The notes: generated from the sequence alone by a model not told the origin. 64,000 bases of DNA from Legionella bononiensis (GCF_016786215.1 NZ_JADOBG010000005.1:23509-87508); one strand, 5' to 3'. Positions 1 through 11,075 are shown, numbered from the stretch's first letter. Translations and numbers: made by a program.

Positions 1-635
1 TTTTGTAAGTGAAAAGCGACTTCGCGAACTTCGATCCCATAATTGTCCTGTTGAAGACCTAATAATACGGGTCCCAGAAATGAAGAAGTTTGTCCATCAT
101 TATCTATTAATGGAAATATCCTGACTTCCTTTGCAACTCGAGCCAGTTCACGGATCACATTCAAATGAAAATCAACAGTTTGATCGTCCAGATCAGCAAA
201 TAAATAATGCGAACATAAAGCAAAATCAAATGTAAAATCTGCAAAAGGCAAATGATAATCAGTAACTCCAAGGTACCTGCCCTCAGTCTTGCCTTTTCTA
301 TAATCAGCAAAAAACTGTTCAAACCCCACTTTTCTTTCTGCAAGCAACTTATCAAAACTACCGCTTCGACTGAAATCAAAATGTTCCTCTTCGGATTTGA
401 TTTCATCCGCCATTTGAGAAAAAATCATCACTGACTTTGAATATAAAGTATCCTTATCCAGAACAAACAAGGGATCACAACTGACCACCTGATTATTCAT
501 CTGAGTTAGCTGAGAATTCACCGCACTGGGTCCACATCCATATTCTAGAATTTTTGAATTAATCTCACTGTCTGACAAATCAAACATTTCTCGATATTCA
601 TCAACGCCGTGACCCCATAAAACCAGTTTACGCAT
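1..635 (-). CDS. SAM-dependent methyltransferase-like protein, 3' end beyond the window
   Basis: The frame is open from an ATG at 635 to the window edge (211 codons, no stop), so the C-terminus is missing. AGGAG lies 8 nt before the ATG. Residues 31-40 read EYGCGPSAVN, a class I methyltransferase SAM-binding loop, followed by an acidic strand end (CDPLF). Later FDFALCSHYLFADL matches the region after motif II. Substrate unknown. It is divergent from the leucine operon, with a 243-bp shared gap. Methyltransferase fold is fairly sure; the specific role is not. Confidence 0.75.
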   Translation of the reverse strand, partial: MRKLVLWGHGVDEYREMFDLSDSEINSKILEYGCGPSAVNSQLTQMNNQVVSCDPLFVLDKDTLYSKSVMIFSQMADEIKSEEEHFDFSRSGSFDKLLAERKVGFEQFFADYRKGKTEGRYLGVTDYHLPFADFTFDFALCSHYLFADLDDQTVDFHLNVIRELARVAKEVRIFPLIDNDGQTSSFLGPVLLGLQQDNYGIEVREVAFHLQ

Positions 636-760
636 GAGCAACTCTCCTATATAAACCCGAATTCTGTGCTCAATTTAATTGCAGATTAACCTGCTCTGAA
701 TTCAGGAAAAACTTATAGCAATCAATTAAGTTTCGCTCCGGCTTAAGATTAGGTTATTTT

Positions 761-790
761 TTAACCTGGGTAAAGAGTCTTTTTAAAATA
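761..790 (+). promoter_or_regulatory. Candidate sigma70 promoter of the leucine operon with overlapping palindrome
   Basis: TTAACC (761-766) and TAAAAT (785-790) are separated by 18 nt, about 90 nt before liuA. The -35 overlaps a small palindrome, AGGTTA-N5-TAACCT (751-767), which could be an operator. No regulator gene such as liuR is present nearby. Confidence 0.35.
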
Positions 791-878
791 CACTGTGTTA
801 GAAACTGTCAGTGAATAGACAAGGCCGAATCGATTGGGTATAGTCTTGTGTATTTGTACAATCAACAGGATATACTCC

Positions 879-2039
879 ATGCACAACGGACTAAAGTATC
901 AACTGGGTGAAACCTATGACATGTTAAGAGACACCGTCCATCAGTTTGCCCGTACAGAAATCGCTCCCCTTGCTGCTCAAATTGATGAAACGAATACCTT
1001 TCCAAATCATTTATGGCAAAAATTGGGCGATTTAGGTTTATTAGGTATAACGGTCAGCGAAGAGTACGGTGGAGCCAATATGGGCTACCTCGCTCACGCG
1101 ATTGCAATGGAAGAAATTTCCAGAGCATCAGCCTCTGTGGGATTAAGTTATGGGGCTCACTCTAATTTATGTGTCAATCAAATCTATTTAAATGGAAACA
1201 ATTCGCAAAAAGAAAAATATCTGCCTAAACTAATAAGCGGCCAATACATCGGTGCCCTGGCCATGAGTGAATCGAACTCAGGCTCTGATGTAGTCAGTAT
1301 GCAACTTCAAGCTCGTTCATACGGTGATAAATACATCCTTGACGGCACCAAAATGTGGATTACCAATGGACCGGATGCAGACGTTTTGGTGGTGTACGCT
1401 AAAACTGACAAACAGGCTGCCAGTAAGGGTATTACTGCTTTTCTTATTGAAAAGGGAATGCCCGGATTCAAAACAGCACAAAAATTAGACAAGCTAGGGA
1501 TGAGAGGTTCCAATACCTGTGAGCTGGTTTTCGAACAGTGTGAAGTTCCTGTTGAAAATGTACTCGGCGAACTAAACCAGGGTGTCCGGGTTTTAATGAG
1601 TGGTCTTGACTACGAGCGGACAATACTGGCTGCAGGTCCAGTTGGTATCATGCAGGCGTGTATGGATGTTGTTCTACCCTATGTTCATGAACGCAAGCAG
1701 TTTAATCAGGCCATTGGGGAATTTCAGTTTATCCAGGGTAAATTAGCTGATATGTATACGGAGCTTAGCGCGTCTCGAGCTTATTTATATGCGGTAGCAA
1801 AAGCCTGCGATAACGGTATGGTAAGTCGTAAAGACGCAGCAGGTGTTATCTTATATACTGCAGAAAAAGCGACACAAATGGCACTTCAGGCAATTCAAAC
1901 TCTGGGTGGTAATGGGTACATTAATGAATACCCAACAGGACGATTGTTACGTGACGCTAAACTCTATGAAATTGGAGCCGGCACTTCTGAAATCAGAAGA
2001 ATGTTGATAGGTCGTGAACTTTTTAAAGAAACAGCATAA
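879..2039 (+). CDS. liuA: Isovaleryl-CoA dehydrogenase
   Basis: FAD enzyme oxidising isovaleryl-CoA to 3-methylcrotonyl-CoA in leucine breakdown, passing electrons to ETF. The 386-residue product has the full acyl-CoA dehydrogenase layout. Glu246 lies in GLDYERT, the helix-G site where isovaleryl-CoA dehydrogenases carry their catalytic Glu; most other family members have it near the C-terminus, which supports this substrate. A longer frame opens at 834, but ATG 879 has an SD-like AGGA and gives the family N-terminus ([16 protein letters not shown]). First gene of a same-strand leucine operon; the next gene starts 11 bp after the stop. Confidence 0.93.
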   Translation: MHNGLKYQLGETYDMLRDTVHQFARTEIAPLAAQIDETNTFPNHLWQKLGDLGLLGITVSEEYGGANMGYLAHAIAMEEISRASASVGLSYGAHSNLCVNQIYLNGNNSQKEKYLPKLISGQYIGALAMSESNSGSDVVSMQLQARSYGDKYILDGTKMWITNGPDADVLVVYAKTDKQAASKGITAFLIEKGMPGFKTAQKLDKLGMRGSNTCELVFEQCEVPVENVLGELNQGVRVLMSGLDYERTILAAGPVGIMQACMDVVLPYVHERKQFNQAIGEFQFIQGKLADMYTELSASRAYLYAVAKACDNGMVSRKDAAGVILYTAEKATQMALQAIQTLGGNGYINEYPTGRLLRDAKLYEIGAGTSEIRRMLIGRELFKETA

Positions 2040-2050
2040 GGAATAGTGAC

Positions 2051-3235
2051 ATGGAACAGAATGATGTAGTAATCGTTGCAGCAAAAAGAACTCCTATGGG
2101 CGGCATGTTAGGTGCTCTGTCCGCTCTTTCAGCACCAGAACTTGGGGCTGTAGCACATATGGCAGCTCTGGCACAGTCAGGAATTGCTCCTGCTGAAATA
2201 GATGAAGTCATTAGTGGTTGTGTCCTGCAGGCAGGTATAGGTCAGGCACCCGCGAGACAAGCCGCAATCAAAGCAGGTATACCCAATTCAGCTGGCGCAA
2301 CTACGATCAATAAAATGTGCGGTTCTGGAATGAAAGCCGCGATGCTGGCACATGATTTAATCAAGGCAGGTTCAGCTCAGGTCATCCTGGCAAGCGGAAT
2401 GGAAAGTATGAGTAATGCGCCTTATTTATTGGCAAAAGCGCGCTCAGGTTATCGCTTGGGTCATGGTGAATTAAAAGATCATATGTTCCTTGACGGACTT
2501 GAAGATGCATACGAGAAAGGACAATTAATGGGATGTTTTGCGGAAGCAACGGCCAAACATTTCAATTTCAGCAGAGAACAACAGGATGAATTTGCAATCC
2601 GTTCTATGTCAAACGCACTGAAAGCTATTGAAAGTGGTGCATTTGTCGAAGAAATTGCCGCTGTCACCTTAACTACTCGTAAAGGAGACATCACCGTAAG
2701 CGTAGATGAAGGTCCTGATGCAGCAAAATTGGCAAAAATTCCACAATTAAAACCAGCATTCCAATCAGACGGCACCGTTACAGCAGCAAATTCCAGTTCG
2801 ATTTCGGATGGTGCGGCGAGCCTGATATTGATGAGCGCAGCTAATGCAGAAAAACGCGGTGTCAAACCTTTAGCAAGAATAGTTGCCCATGCCAGCCATG
2901 CTCAGGCACCACAATGGTTTACCACTGCACCTGTAGACGCTATCCGTAAAGTAATGAACAAAGCATCCTGGAATCAGAATGATGTCGATCTTTATGAAAT
3001 AAATGAAGCGTTTGCAGTAGTTACCATGGCAGCAATAACTCAACTTGAATTAAATCCAGAACAGGTTAATATTCACGGCGGCGCATGTGCTTTGGGTCAC
3101 CCAATAGGAGCATCTGGTGCACGCATACTGGTTACTTTGATGCATGCATTGAAACAACAAGGTAAAAAACGTGGTGTTGCTTCCTTATGCATCGGTGGTG
3201 GTGAAGCTACAGCAATGGCTATTGAACTGTTATAA
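2051..3235 (+). CDS. Acetyl-CoA C-acetyltransferase (thiolase)
   Basis: Degradative/biosynthetic thiolase of 394 residues, the normal length. The catalytic set is intact: Cys90 in NKMCGSGMKA, His350 in GGACALGHPIGASG and Cys380 in SLCIGGGEA, with the NEAFAV motif before them. In this operon it would cleave acetoacetyl-CoA to two acetyl-CoA, the last step of leucine carbon recovery once AacS has activated acetoacetate. It could also act in PHB synthesis, which cannot be excluded from sequence. A strong hairpin terminator lies 80 bp after the stop, so genes downstream may be read at a lower level or from a second start. Confidence 0.93.
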   Translation: MEQNDVVIVAAKRTPMGGMLGALSALSAPELGAVAHMAALAQSGIAPAEIDEVISGCVLQAGIGQAPARQAAIKAGIPNSAGATTINKMCGSGMKAAMLAHDLIKAGSAQVILASGMESMSNAPYLLAKARSGYRLGHGELKDHMFLDGLEDAYEKGQLMGCFAEATAKHFNFSREQQDEFAIRSMSNALKAIESGAFVEEIAAVTLTTRKGDITVSVDEGPDAAKLAKIPQLKPAFQSDGTVTAANSSSISDGAASLILMSAANAEKRGVKPLARIVAHASHAQAPQWFTTAPVDAIRKVMNKASWNQNDVDLYEINEAFAVVTMAAITQLELNPEQVNIHGGACALGHPIGASGARILVTLMHALKQQGKKRGVASLCIGGGEATAMAIELL

Positions 3236-3297
3236 AAGCACAACCATTCACCACACATTCAGAATCATGGTGAATTGTCAGATTTGAGTGCAGATTT

Positions 3298-3363
3298 GGG
3301 CGATTACCGTTCAATAAAAGCAGCATTACGGACTGTAGCTGCTTTTTTTAACGAGAATCGCCC
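3298..3363 (+). terminator. Nested hairpin, probable Rho-independent terminator or attenuator
   Basis: AGCAGC (3319-3324) pairs with GCTGCT (3338-3343), followed by a run of seven T. This stem sits inside an outer pair, GGGCGATT (3298-3305) with AATCGCCC (3356-3363), with CGTT/AACG aligned between them, making an almost continuous 66-nt stem. It lies between the thiolase and the small membrane gene, in the middle of the leucine cluster. Confidence 0.65.
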
Positions 3364-3432
3364 ATAATGCATCACATGGGACTTTTTACTTGAATTGTGG
3401 TGATTAGTTACTAATAAAAATAAAGGATGTAC

Positions 3433-3747
3433 ATGCTACGACAAAGTCTTATTTATCTACTACTCAGTGTTCTGATAGTAATCTTCTCCAGATACGCACA
3501 CCTTCTTATTGTTTATATAGATTTGTTTTTCACTTATATAAACTTAAAATTAACCCCAATATTCAGTCAGACCGGCTGGGGATTAATTATAAGAAAAGTT
3601 TTGGTGTTAATGTTAATGCCAATCATCATTACGGGGATACCTGCTCTTCTTTATAGAGTAATCAAAGGTCGTGAAATGCCTCATTTTATTGCTATTGTCT
3701 GGGTAATCTGGACTATCATCGTTTTGAGCGTAATTTTGATTCATTAA
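3433..3747 (+). CDS. Small membrane protein of unknown function
   Basis: A 104-residue hydrophobic protein with about three membrane segments (residues about 5-34, 54-74 and 82-103). No catalytic motif and no family recognised. ATG 3433 is preferred over ATG 3427 because the AAGGA SD at 3423-3427 would overlap the earlier codon. It ends 10 bp before liuB and so is probably co-transcribed with it, but lies behind the terminator-like hairpin. A membrane role linked to leucine or organic-acid uptake is possible only by position. Confidence 0.7.
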   Translation: MLRQSLIYLLLSVLIVIFSRYAHLLIVYIDLFFTYINLKLTPIFSQTGWGLIIRKVLVLMLMPIIITGIPALLYRVIKGREMPHFIAIVWVIWTIIVLSVILIH

Positions 3748-3757
3748 GGACTCAGGC

Positions 3758-5365
3758 ATGGCACAACTAATCAGTCAAATCAACACTGGAAGTCAGGATT
3801 TTAAAGACAATCAAGCAACAATGCAGGCATTGGTTGATGAACTACGTTCACGAATCAATGAAATCTCTCTGGGAGGAGACGAGAAAGCCCGTGCCCGCCA
3901 TTTGCAACATGGCAAATTACTGCCTCGAGAAAGGCTGCAACAATTATTAGACCCTGGCAGTCCGTTTCTTGAACTATCCCAACTGGCAGCCTATCAGGTA
4001 TATGATGATACCCTACCTGCCGCGGGGATCATTGCAGGCATAGGGCGTGTATCCGGTACAGAGTGCGTTATTGTAGTCAATGATGCAACAGTAAAGGGTG
4101 GAACCTATTATCCTCTCACCGTCAAAAAACATTTAAGAGCACAGGAAATCGCTCTAATCAATCATTTACCCTGTATTTACCTCGTAGATTCTGGTGGTGC
4201 TTTTTTGCCTCTTCAAGATGAGGTTTTTCCAGATCGCGATCATTTTGGTCGTATTTTTTATAATCAAGCTCAAATGTCAGCGCGAAATATACCTCAAATT
4301 GCTGTTGTCATGGGATCGTGCACTGCTGGTGGAGCCTATGTTCCAGCGATGGCAGATGAATCCATTATGGTGAAAAATCAGGCAACAATTTTTCTTGGTG
4401 GTCCCCCATTGGTGAAAGCGGCCACGGGGGAAGTAATCAGCGCTGAAGAATTGGGTGGCGCAGAAGTTCATTGCAGACATTCCGGAGTTGCTGATCATTA
4501 CGCAGAAAACGATGCGCACGCCTTGCATTTGGCTCGAATTGCGGTAAGCAATTTAAATCGTAAAAAAATTGAATCGATTACACGTATTGAAACCATTGAA
4601 CCTCTTTATGATACTAAAGAGCTCAATGGTATTGTGCCTGCTGATCCAAGAAAACCTTTTGACATAAGGGAGATCATTGCTCGCTTGGTTGATGGTTCAG
4701 ATTTCGATGAATTTAAAGCCCTGTTTGGTACGACACTGGTCTGTGGTTTTGCCCATTTATACGGGTATCCGGTAGGAATCATTGCTAATAATGGCATTTT
4801 ATTCAGTGAAAGCGCCTTAAAAGGAAGTCACTTCATCGAGCTTTGTTGTCAACGTAAAATTCCTTTAATCTTTTTGCAGAACATAACGGGCTTTATGGTA
4901 GGTTCCAAATATGAAGCATCCGGAATAGCCAAACACGGTGCTAAAATGGTTACCGCTGTTGCTAATGCCAATGTACCTAAATTTACTGTGATTGTAGGCG
5001 GAAGCTTTGGTGCCGGCAATTATGCCATGTGTGGACGCGCCTATAATGCACGCTTTATCTGGACCTGGCCTAATTCACGTATTTCTGTCATGGGAGGAGA
5101 ACAGGCAGCAAATGTACTCGCTCAGGTCAACAGCGAAAAATATGCAAAACAAGGTAAGGTCTGGCCAGCCGAAGAGGAAGAACAATTTAAAAATCAACTG
5201 AGATCTCAGTATGAAACTCAAGGCAACCCCTATTATGCCAGTGCAAGACTTTGGGATGATGGAGTCATAGCTCCTCAGGATACACGAATGATTCTGGGAC
5301 TTGGTTTATCGGCAGCCTTAAATGCCCCAATTGAATCCACGCATTTTGGCGTTTTTCGTATGTAA
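3758..5365 (+). CDS. liuB: 3-Methylcrotonyl-CoA carboxylase, carboxyltransferase (beta) subunit
   Basis: Transfers CO2 from carboxybiotin on LiuD to 3-methylcrotonyl-CoA. At 535 residues it has the MCC/PCC beta length, with two crotonase-like carboxyltransferase halves. Features seen are [18 protein letters not shown], the [13 protein letters not shown] oxyanion region, and [16 protein letters not shown] in the second half. The [11 protein letters not shown] stretch near the C-terminus is typical of MCC rather than PCC. AAGGA lies 7 nt before the ATG. Genes for the alpha subunit and for the preceding and following pathway steps are all adjacent, which fixes the substrate. Confidence 0.95.
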   Translation: MAQLISQINTGSQDFKDNQATMQALVDELRSRINEISLGGDEKARARHLQHGKLLPRERLQQLLDPGSPFLELSQLAAYQVYDDTLPAAGIIAGIGRVSGTECVIVVNDATVKGGTYYPLTVKKHLRAQEIALINHLPCIYLVDSGGAFLPLQDEVFPDRDHFGRIFYNQAQMSARNIPQIAVVMGSCTAGGAYVPAMADESIMVKNQATIFLGGPPLVKAATGEVISAEELGGAEVHCRHSGVADHYAENDAHALHLARIAVSNLNRKKIESITRIETIEPLYDTKELNGIVPADPRKPFDIREIIARLVDGSDFDEFKALFGTTLVCGFAHLYGYPVGIIANNGILFSESALKGSHFIELCCQRKIPLIFLQNITGFMVGSKYEASGIAKHGAKMVTAVANANVPKFTVIVGGSFGAGNYAMCGRAYNARFIWTWPNSRISVMGGEQAANVLAQVNSEKYAKQGKVWPAEEEEQFKNQLRSQYETQGNPYYASARLWDDGVIAPQDTRMILGLGLSAALNAPIESTHFGVFRM

Positions 5366-5379
5366 CAGGGATTAAACTC

Positions 5380-6156
5380 ATGAGCGACCTTCTTAATGAA
5401 ATTCAGGATCAGATATGTTTATTAACCATAAATCGAGTAAACAAACATAATGCCTTTGATAATCATCTCCTTACGGAGATGCAAGTTCAGCTTGACTCAG
5501 CAATCAACAATGACAAAGTTCGGGTTATTGTGCTTAAAGCGAATGGGAAACACTTTTGTGCCGGCGCCGATTTAGCCTGGATGCAAAGCATGATTGAGTA
5601 CGACGAAGAACAAAACGTAAAAGACACGATGATACTGGCTAACTTAATGTATTCTCTGAATCAAAGCAGCAAACCGACAATTACTATGATTCATGGATCT
5701 GCATTTGGAGGAGGAGCAGGACTTGCAGCTGCCTGTGACATTGCTATAGCAGCACATTCAGCCCGCTTTTGTTTCTCAGAAGCAAAATTAGGATTGATTC
5801 CTGCGGTTATAAGCCCCTATGTTGTAAAAGCTATTGGGGAGCGAGCCGCTCAAATGTTGTTTATGTCCGCAGAAATTTTTGATGCGGCACGAGCTTTATC
5901 CCTGAATCTAGTGCAGCATCTTGTTCCGGAGGATAGTTTATTGGACTTTACACTCAATTATGCCAAACAAATAAGTAATAATGCTCCTCAGGCAGTTACA
6001 ATGTCCAAAAAACTGGTTCGATATGTCGCTGATAAACACATTGATGAAGAGCTGGTTTACTACACTGCCACACTCATCGCTCAAAAAAGAATTTCCGCTG
6101 AAGGACAAAAAGGTCTTCATGCATTTTTAAATAAAGAAACACCTAACTGGAACTAG
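5380..6156 (+). CDS. liuC: Methylglutaconyl-CoA hydratase (enoyl-CoA hydratase family)
   Basis: Crotonase-fold protein of 258 residues. [14 protein letters not shown] carries the first oxyanion-hole turn and is close to the AUH/LiuC version; [20 protein letters not shown] supplies the second. Placed between the two MCC subunit genes, it would hydrate 3-methylglutaconyl-CoA to HMG-CoA. The spacing to both neighbours is short (14 and 8 bp). A generic enoyl-CoA hydratase is the alternative, but the operon position makes the specific role likely. Confidence 0.9.
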   Translation: MSDLLNEIQDQICLLTINRVNKHNAFDNHLLTEMQVQLDSAINNDKVRVIVLKANGKHFCAGADLAWMQSMIEYDEEQNVKDTMILANLMYSLNQSSKPTITMIHGSAFGGGAGLAAACDIAIAAHSARFCFSEAKLGLIPAVISPYVVKAIGERAAQMLFMSAEIFDAARALSLNLVQHLVPEDSLLDFTLNYAKQISNNAPQAVTMSKKLVRYVADKHIDEELVYYTATLIAQKRISAEGQKGLHAFLNKETPNWN

Positions 6157-6164
6157 GAACTTGC

Positions 6165-8129
6165 ATGTTTAATAAAATTCTAATTGCCAATAGAGGTGAG
6201 ATAGCCTGCAGAATCATTAAAACAGCGCGATCCATGGGTATTCATACCGTAGCAATTTATTCATCCGCAGATCAAAACAGTCTCCATGTACAATTGGCTG
6301 ATAGCGCCTGTTACGTTGGTGAAGCCGCTGCAAAAGACAGCTATTTGAATATAGAACATATTATTCAAGCCGCAAAAGAGAGCGGTGCTGAAGCAATTCA
6401 CCCTGGCTATGGGTTTTTATCAGAAAATCCCGGATTTGCGAAAGCTTGTGAAGATGCTGGAATTATCTTTATAGGGCCGTCAATTGAAGCAATGGATGCT
6501 ATGGCTTCAAAACAGTTAGCAAAACAGCTGCTTGAAAAAACCAATGTACCGTTAACCCCTGGTTACCATGGTCTGGAGCAATCAGAAGACAAACTACTGG
6601 CTGAAGCAAGAGCCATTGGTTTTCCTGTACTGATAAAAGCAGCCAATGGCGGTGGTGGTAAAGGAATGAGAGCAGTTTATAGTGAAGCCGAATTCAGCGA
6701 TAGTCTGGCAGGAGCTAAAAGAGAATCTCTAGCCAGTTTTGCTGATGACACGATGATCATTGAAAAGCTGGTACTCAATCCTCGGCACGTTGAATTACAG
6801 ATCTTCGCAGACAACCACGGAGCTGTTGTTCATCTGTTTGAACGAGATTGCTCGATTCAACGAAGGCATCAAAAGATCATTGAAGAAGCCCCTGCTCCCA
6901 ATTTAACTGATTCCATGCGGCAAAGATTGGCTGATGCAGCCTGCGAAGTAGCACGCTCTATTAATTATAGAGGAGCAGGTACAGTTGAGTTTCTTGTAGA
7001 TGGCACAGATCGGTTCTATTTTATGGAAATGAATACCCGGCTCCAGGTCGAGCATCCAGTAACAGAAATGATTACCGGGATTGATCTGGTTGCCTGGCAA
7101 CTTAAAATAGCGGCTAATGAGCATCTTCCCCTGGCTCAGGGTGACATCAAAGCCAAAGGACATGCAATCGAATGTCGTATCTATGCCGAAGATCCCTTTA
7201 ATGGTTTTATCCCATCTATTGGACAATTGAATTTTCTACAAGAGCCCTTTGGGGATGGTCTTCGTATTGATACTGGGGTCAGGCTTAATTCTCAAATCAC
7301 CATGTATTATGATCCCATGATCGCCAAACTGATCGCATGGGGACACAATAGAGAAGAAGCACTGCACCGTTTGAATCAGGCACTCTCACATTATTTCATT
7401 GGGGGAGTAAAAACCAACATCCCCTTTTTGCAGGCTATCTGCAAGCACCCCAAATTTAAAAAAGCAGAGCTAAGTACCGATTTTTTAAGTAATGAACAGA
7501 TTCACTTATCAACTCCAGATCGGCAATCAGCGTTAAAAATGGCAATTGCTTATGATTATGTGAATACAATAAATAACATCAAAGATCCTCTGCTAAAAGA
7601 CACTTTTGCATGGCAAATGCATACTCAGGGACACTGGATATGGCGTTATCAGCATGATGGAACCGTTACTGAAGCGTTTATTACACCGATTGACAGGAAG
7701 AGTTTCAAACTCAAATTATATGATAATGAACAGCTTATAACCGCCCAGCTTAATAACAACCATCTAAAAATCGAAACAGACCGACACCAATATCAGGTCA
7801 CTGTTGATAATAAAGATTCGTGTTTAACCTTATATTCTGAACGAGGCCAGATAAGTATTGAACGCTTTCGTTGGAATAAACTGGACGCGCATGCAACATT
7901 ACATAAAGGCCAATTAACAGCCCCCATGCCAGCAACAGTTGTTGCTATCCTGAAAAAAGCAGGTGAACTGGTTAAAGCAGGTGAACGTTTAATTGTTCTG
8001 GAAGCAATGAAAATGGAGCACACGATACATGCTCCTGTTGATGGTGTGCTTTTAGATATATTCTATACAGTGGGTGCACAGGTAAGTGAAGGAGCGGAAT
8101 TGCTTTCACTCAGTGAATCTGAGTCATAA
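6165..8129 (+). CDS. liuD: 3-Methylcrotonyl-CoA carboxylase, biotin-containing (alpha) subunit
   Basis: Biotin carboxylase joined to a biotin carrier domain, 654 residues. The N-terminal domain opens with [14 protein letters not shown]; the ATP-grasp loop NGGGGKGMR is at residues 161-169; the carboxylase signature [16 protein letters not shown] follows. The C-terminal carrier domain has EAMKMEH with the biotinylated Lys at residue 616. The linker of about 120 residues between them is the least conserved part. It forms the holoenzyme with LiuB and needs BirA, which is not in the window. Confidence 0.95.
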   Translation: MFNKILIANRGEIACRIIKTARSMGIHTVAIYSSADQNSLHVQLADSACYVGEAAAKDSYLNIEHIIQAAKESGAEAIHPGYGFLSENPGFAKACEDAGIIFIGPSIEAMDAMASKQLAKQLLEKTNVPLTPGYHGLEQSEDKLLAEARAIGFPVLIKAANGGGGKGMRAVYSEAEFSDSLAGAKRESLASFADDTMIIEKLVLNPRHVELQIFADNHGAVVHLFERDCSIQRRHQKIIEEAPAPNLTDSMRQRLADAACEVARSINYRGAGTVEFLVDGTDRFYFMEMNTRLQVEHPVTEMITGIDLVAWQLKIAANEHLPLAQGDIKAKGHAIECRIYAEDPFNGFIPSIGQLNFLQEPFGDGLRIDTGVRLNSQITMYYDPMIAKLIAWGHNREEALHRLNQALSHYFIGGVKTNIPFLQAICKHPKFKKAELSTDFLSNEQIHLSTPDRQSALKMAIAYDYVNTINNIKDPLLKDTFAWQMHTQGHWIWRYQHDGTVTEAFITPIDRKSFKLKLYDNEQLITAQLNNNHLKIETDRHQYQVTVDNKDSCLTLYSERGQISIERFRWNKLDAHATLHKGQLTAPMPATVVAILKKAGELVKAGERLIVLEAMKMEHTIHAPVDGVLLDIFYTVGAQVSEGAELLSLSESES

Positions 8130-8144
8130 ACTACTGAGATTATT

Positions 8145-9053
8145 ATGGACTATCCACAACACGTGACAATTATAGAAGTAGGACCTCGTGATGGCCTGCA
8201 AAATGAGTCTTCTTTTGTATCCACTGAACACAAAATTGATCTCATCAATAAACTCAGTCAAACAGGTCTAAAACATATTGAAGCAACAAGCTTCGTATCT
8301 TCCAAAGCAATACCGCAATTAGCAGATGGAGAGCTGGTGTATCGATCGATTACGAAAGAGCCATCCGTGTCTTATTCAGCACTCGTTCCTAATGAACGTG
8401 GAATGATTAAAGCGCTGGAAGCTGGAGTTCGCGAAATTGCAGTATTCACAGCGGCAAGTGAATTATTTAACCAAAGAAATATCAATTGTACCATTCAGGA
8501 AAGTATTGAACGATTCAAACCCGTCCTTGAACTGGCTAAAGCCAACGAAATCAAAGTCAGAGGTTATATTTCCTGTGTGCTGGGTTGCCCTTATCAGGGT
8601 GAAGTACAACCAGAAATGGTTGCTGAGGTCACTCAAAAATTGCTTGATCTGGGCGTGGACGAAATTTCACTCGGCGATACTATAGGAGTAGGAACTCCCA
8701 GACAAACCCAATTAGTATTGGATAAAGTTCTACGACTCATCCCGTTAAACCAGTTAGCCATGCACTTTCATGATACCTACGGTCAGGCAATCGCCAATAT
8801 ATACGCATCCCTGCACCACGGTGTGTACCGTTTCGACAGCTCCGTAGCCGGTCTTGGTGGCTGTCCCTATGCCCGAGGAGCAAGTGGTAACGTTGCTACT
8901 GAAGACGTGCTTTATTTGATGCACGGCTTAGGAATTAATACCGGGGTAGATATATTTAAAATCGTAGCAGCCGGAGATATGATTTGTAAGATTTTGGGAC
9001 GTAAAAATCAATCCAAAGTCGCAAATGCATTACTGGCGAACCCCTGTAATTAA
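8145..9053 (+). CDS. liuE: Hydroxymethylglutaryl-CoA lyase
   Basis: Splits HMG-CoA into acetyl-CoA and acetoacetate. A TIM-barrel DRE-type lyase of 302 residues: EVGPRDGLQNE near the N-terminus carries the catalytic Arg-Asp, HFHDTYGQA holds metal-binding His residues, and Cys240 lies in the HMGL signature GLGGCPYARGASGN. It starts 15 bp after liuD. The presence of this step rather than a mevalonate gene cluster shows the direction is degradative. Bacterial homologues are also named mvaB or hmgL. Confidence 0.94.
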   Translation: MDYPQHVTIIEVGPRDGLQNESSFVSTEHKIDLINKLSQTGLKHIEATSFVSSKAIPQLADGELVYRSITKEPSVSYSALVPNERGMIKALEAGVREIAVFTAASELFNQRNINCTIQESIERFKPVLELAKANEIKVRGYISCVLGCPYQGEVQPEMVAEVTQKLLDLGVDEISLGDTIGVGTPRQTQLVLDKVLRLIPLNQLAMHFHDTYGQAIANIYASLHHGVYRFDSSVAGLGGCPYARGASGNVATEDVLYLMHGLGINTGVDIFKIVAAGDMICKILGRKNQSKVANALLANPCN

Positions 9054-9128
9054 TTAACACGATTCACCCCGGCCTGATTGCCGCCTCAAGGACAAATCAG
9101 GGAAGTACGAAGCAAGAGAGAACAATTC

Positions 9129-11069
9129 ATGAATGAACTAGTATGGACTCCTAAACACCCACAAAATACACGAATGGGACAATTTATGCTGTTCGCAGCA
9201 CAACAGCATTGCCAAATTTTCGAAAACTACCAGGATCTCCACTCTTGGTCTATCAAACATCCCGAATCATTCTGGCAAACTTTATGCGATTTTTTTAAGC
9301 TGACTTTCGATACCCCACCCCATCAGATACTGAATTACTATGAAACCATGCTGGATGCTCGTTGGTTTAGCGGCGCTCGATTTAATTTTGCCCAAAAGCT
9401 GCTATCACGCAAAGATGCTCACCCGGCAATAGTCAGCGTTAACGAGGACAATGAAAAACAAATAATCAGCTATGAACAATTATATGCTCAGGTTGCCCAA
9501 TGCGCTGCTGGACTTAAAGCAATTGGTGTTGTTGCCGGCGACAGAGTTGCTGCTCTGATGCCTAATATTCCCTTCACGATTATTGCTATGTTGGCAACCA
9601 CCTCGATTGGTGCTGTCTGGTCATCATGCTCACCTGATTTTGGAGCTCAAGCAGCAATTGACCGATTGGGACAAATCGAACCCAAGGTACTGTTTATTTG
9701 TGATGGACATCAATATCAAGGAAAAATCCACAGCGGCGCTGAAAAAATTATTCAATTAAAAGAGGCTATTTCCTCATTAGTACAAATTGTGGTATGTCCT
9801 AACATTCATGAAGACATTAATCTGTCAGGCATAACCAATGCCTTATACTGGAAGGACTTTCTCAAACCCGCCACCAAATGCGAATTTGAATCTCTTCCTT
9901 TTGATCATCCGGTGTACATTCTTTTTTCATCAGGTACTACTGGAAAACCTAAATGTATTATTCATGGTGCTGGCGGAACGCTAATACAACATATTAAAGA
10001 ACTGGGATTGCACACGGATCTACGCGATACCGATAATTTATGTTTTTATACAACCTGTGGCTGGATGATGTGGAATTGGACTGTTTCCGCTCTGGCACTT
10101 GGTGTAACTCTCACTTTATATGAAGGGTCACCCACTTATCCTGAGACCAATCGTTTATTCAAATTAATTGATGAAGAAGGCATTACCGTGTTTGGCACCA
10201 GTGCAAAATTCATTTCGTCCATTGAAAAAGCGGGCGTCAAGCCAAAAGAAGAATGCAACCTATCTCAACTGAGATGCATTCTCTCTACAGGATCACCATT
10301 ACTTCACAAAAATTATGATTTTGTTTACGAACATATTAAAAATGACGTCCAGCTCAGTTCCATTTCAGGTGGTACTGACATTATCTCCTGTTTTGCCTTG
10401 GGTAACCCGATACTTCCTGTATATCGAGGAGAGTTACAGTGTATTGGCTTAGGGATGGCCGTAGATGTATTTGATGAAGAAGAACATTCAGTACATCAAA
10501 CTCGAGGTGAATTAGTCTGCACGAAACCTTTTCCATCCATGCCTGTAGGATTTTGGAATGATAAAGATAAAGTAGCATACACCAATGCCTATTTTGCCCG
10601 TTTTCCAGGTGTATGGGCTCATGGTGATTTTGCCGAGATTACAGAACACCATGGCCTGATCATTTATGGACGCTCTGATGCAGTGTTAAATCCTGGTGGA
10701 GTTAGAATAGGAACTGCTGAAATTTATAGACAAGTTGAAAAGGTAGACGCCGTTATAGACAGTATAGTTATCGGACAGGATTGGCAGGATGATGTGCGTA
10801 TTGTTCTATTTGTTAAATTACGAGAAGGGACAATTCTGGATGACGAGTTGATTCAATCCATTAAACACACCATCCGTGAAAATGCCTCACCAAGGCATGT
10901 CCCCGCCAAGATCCTCCAGGTTACTGATATTCCGCGTACGATCAGTGGAAAAATCGTTGAAGTAGCGGTTAGACAGGTTGTTCATGACCAACCCGTACAG
11001 AATTTACAATCCCTGGCTAATCCTCATGCCTTGGAATATTTTAAAAATCGCAATGAGTTGAAGAGTTAA
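9129..11069 (+). CDS. aacS: Acetoacetyl-CoA synthetase
   Basis: ATP-dependent activation of acetoacetate to acetoacetyl-CoA, an ANL-family ligase of 646 residues. Motifs seen: the P-loop-like FSSGTTGKPKCIIHG, the hinge region YGRSDAVLNPGGVRIG, and the C-terminal catalytic Lys in ISGKIVEVAVRQ. The N-terminal FWQTLCDFF segment is the acetyl-CoA-synthetase-type cap. An upstream TTG at 9078 extends the frame, but ATG 9129 has AAGAGAG at good spacing and begins like other AacS proteins. It ends the operon: HMG-CoA lyase makes acetoacetate, AacS activates it, and the thiolase splits it. Confidence 0.94.
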   Translation: MNELVWTPKHPQNTRMGQFMLFAAQQHCQIFENYQDLHSWSIKHPESFWQTLCDFFKLTFDTPPHQILNYYETMLDARWFSGARFNFAQKLLSRKDAHPAIVSVNEDNEKQIISYEQLYAQVAQCAAGLKAIGVVAGDRVAALMPNIPFTIIAMLATTSIGAVWSSCSPDFGAQAAIDRLGQIEPKVLFICDGHQYQGKIHSGAEKIIQLKEAISSLVQIVVCPNIHEDINLSGITNALYWKDFLKPATKCEFESLPFDHPVYILFSSGTTGKPKCIIHGAGGTLIQHIKELGLHTDLRDTDNLCFYTTCGWMMWNWTVSALALGVTLTLYEGSPTYPETNRLFKLIDEEGITVFGTSAKFISSIEKAGVKPKEECNLSQLRCILSTGSPLLHKNYDFVYEHIKNDVQLSSISGGTDIISCFALGNPILPVYRGELQCIGLGMAVDVFDEEEHSVHQTRGELVCTKPFPSMPVGFWNDKDKVAYTNAYFARFPGVWAHGDFAEITEHHGLIIYGRSDAVLNPGGVRIGTAEIYRQVEKVDAVIDSIVIGQDWQDDVRIVLFVKLREGTILDDELIQSIKHTIRENASPRHVPAKILQVTDIPRTISGKIVEVAVRQVVHDQPVQNLQSLANPHALEYFKNRNELKS

Positions 11070-11075
11070 TGATTG

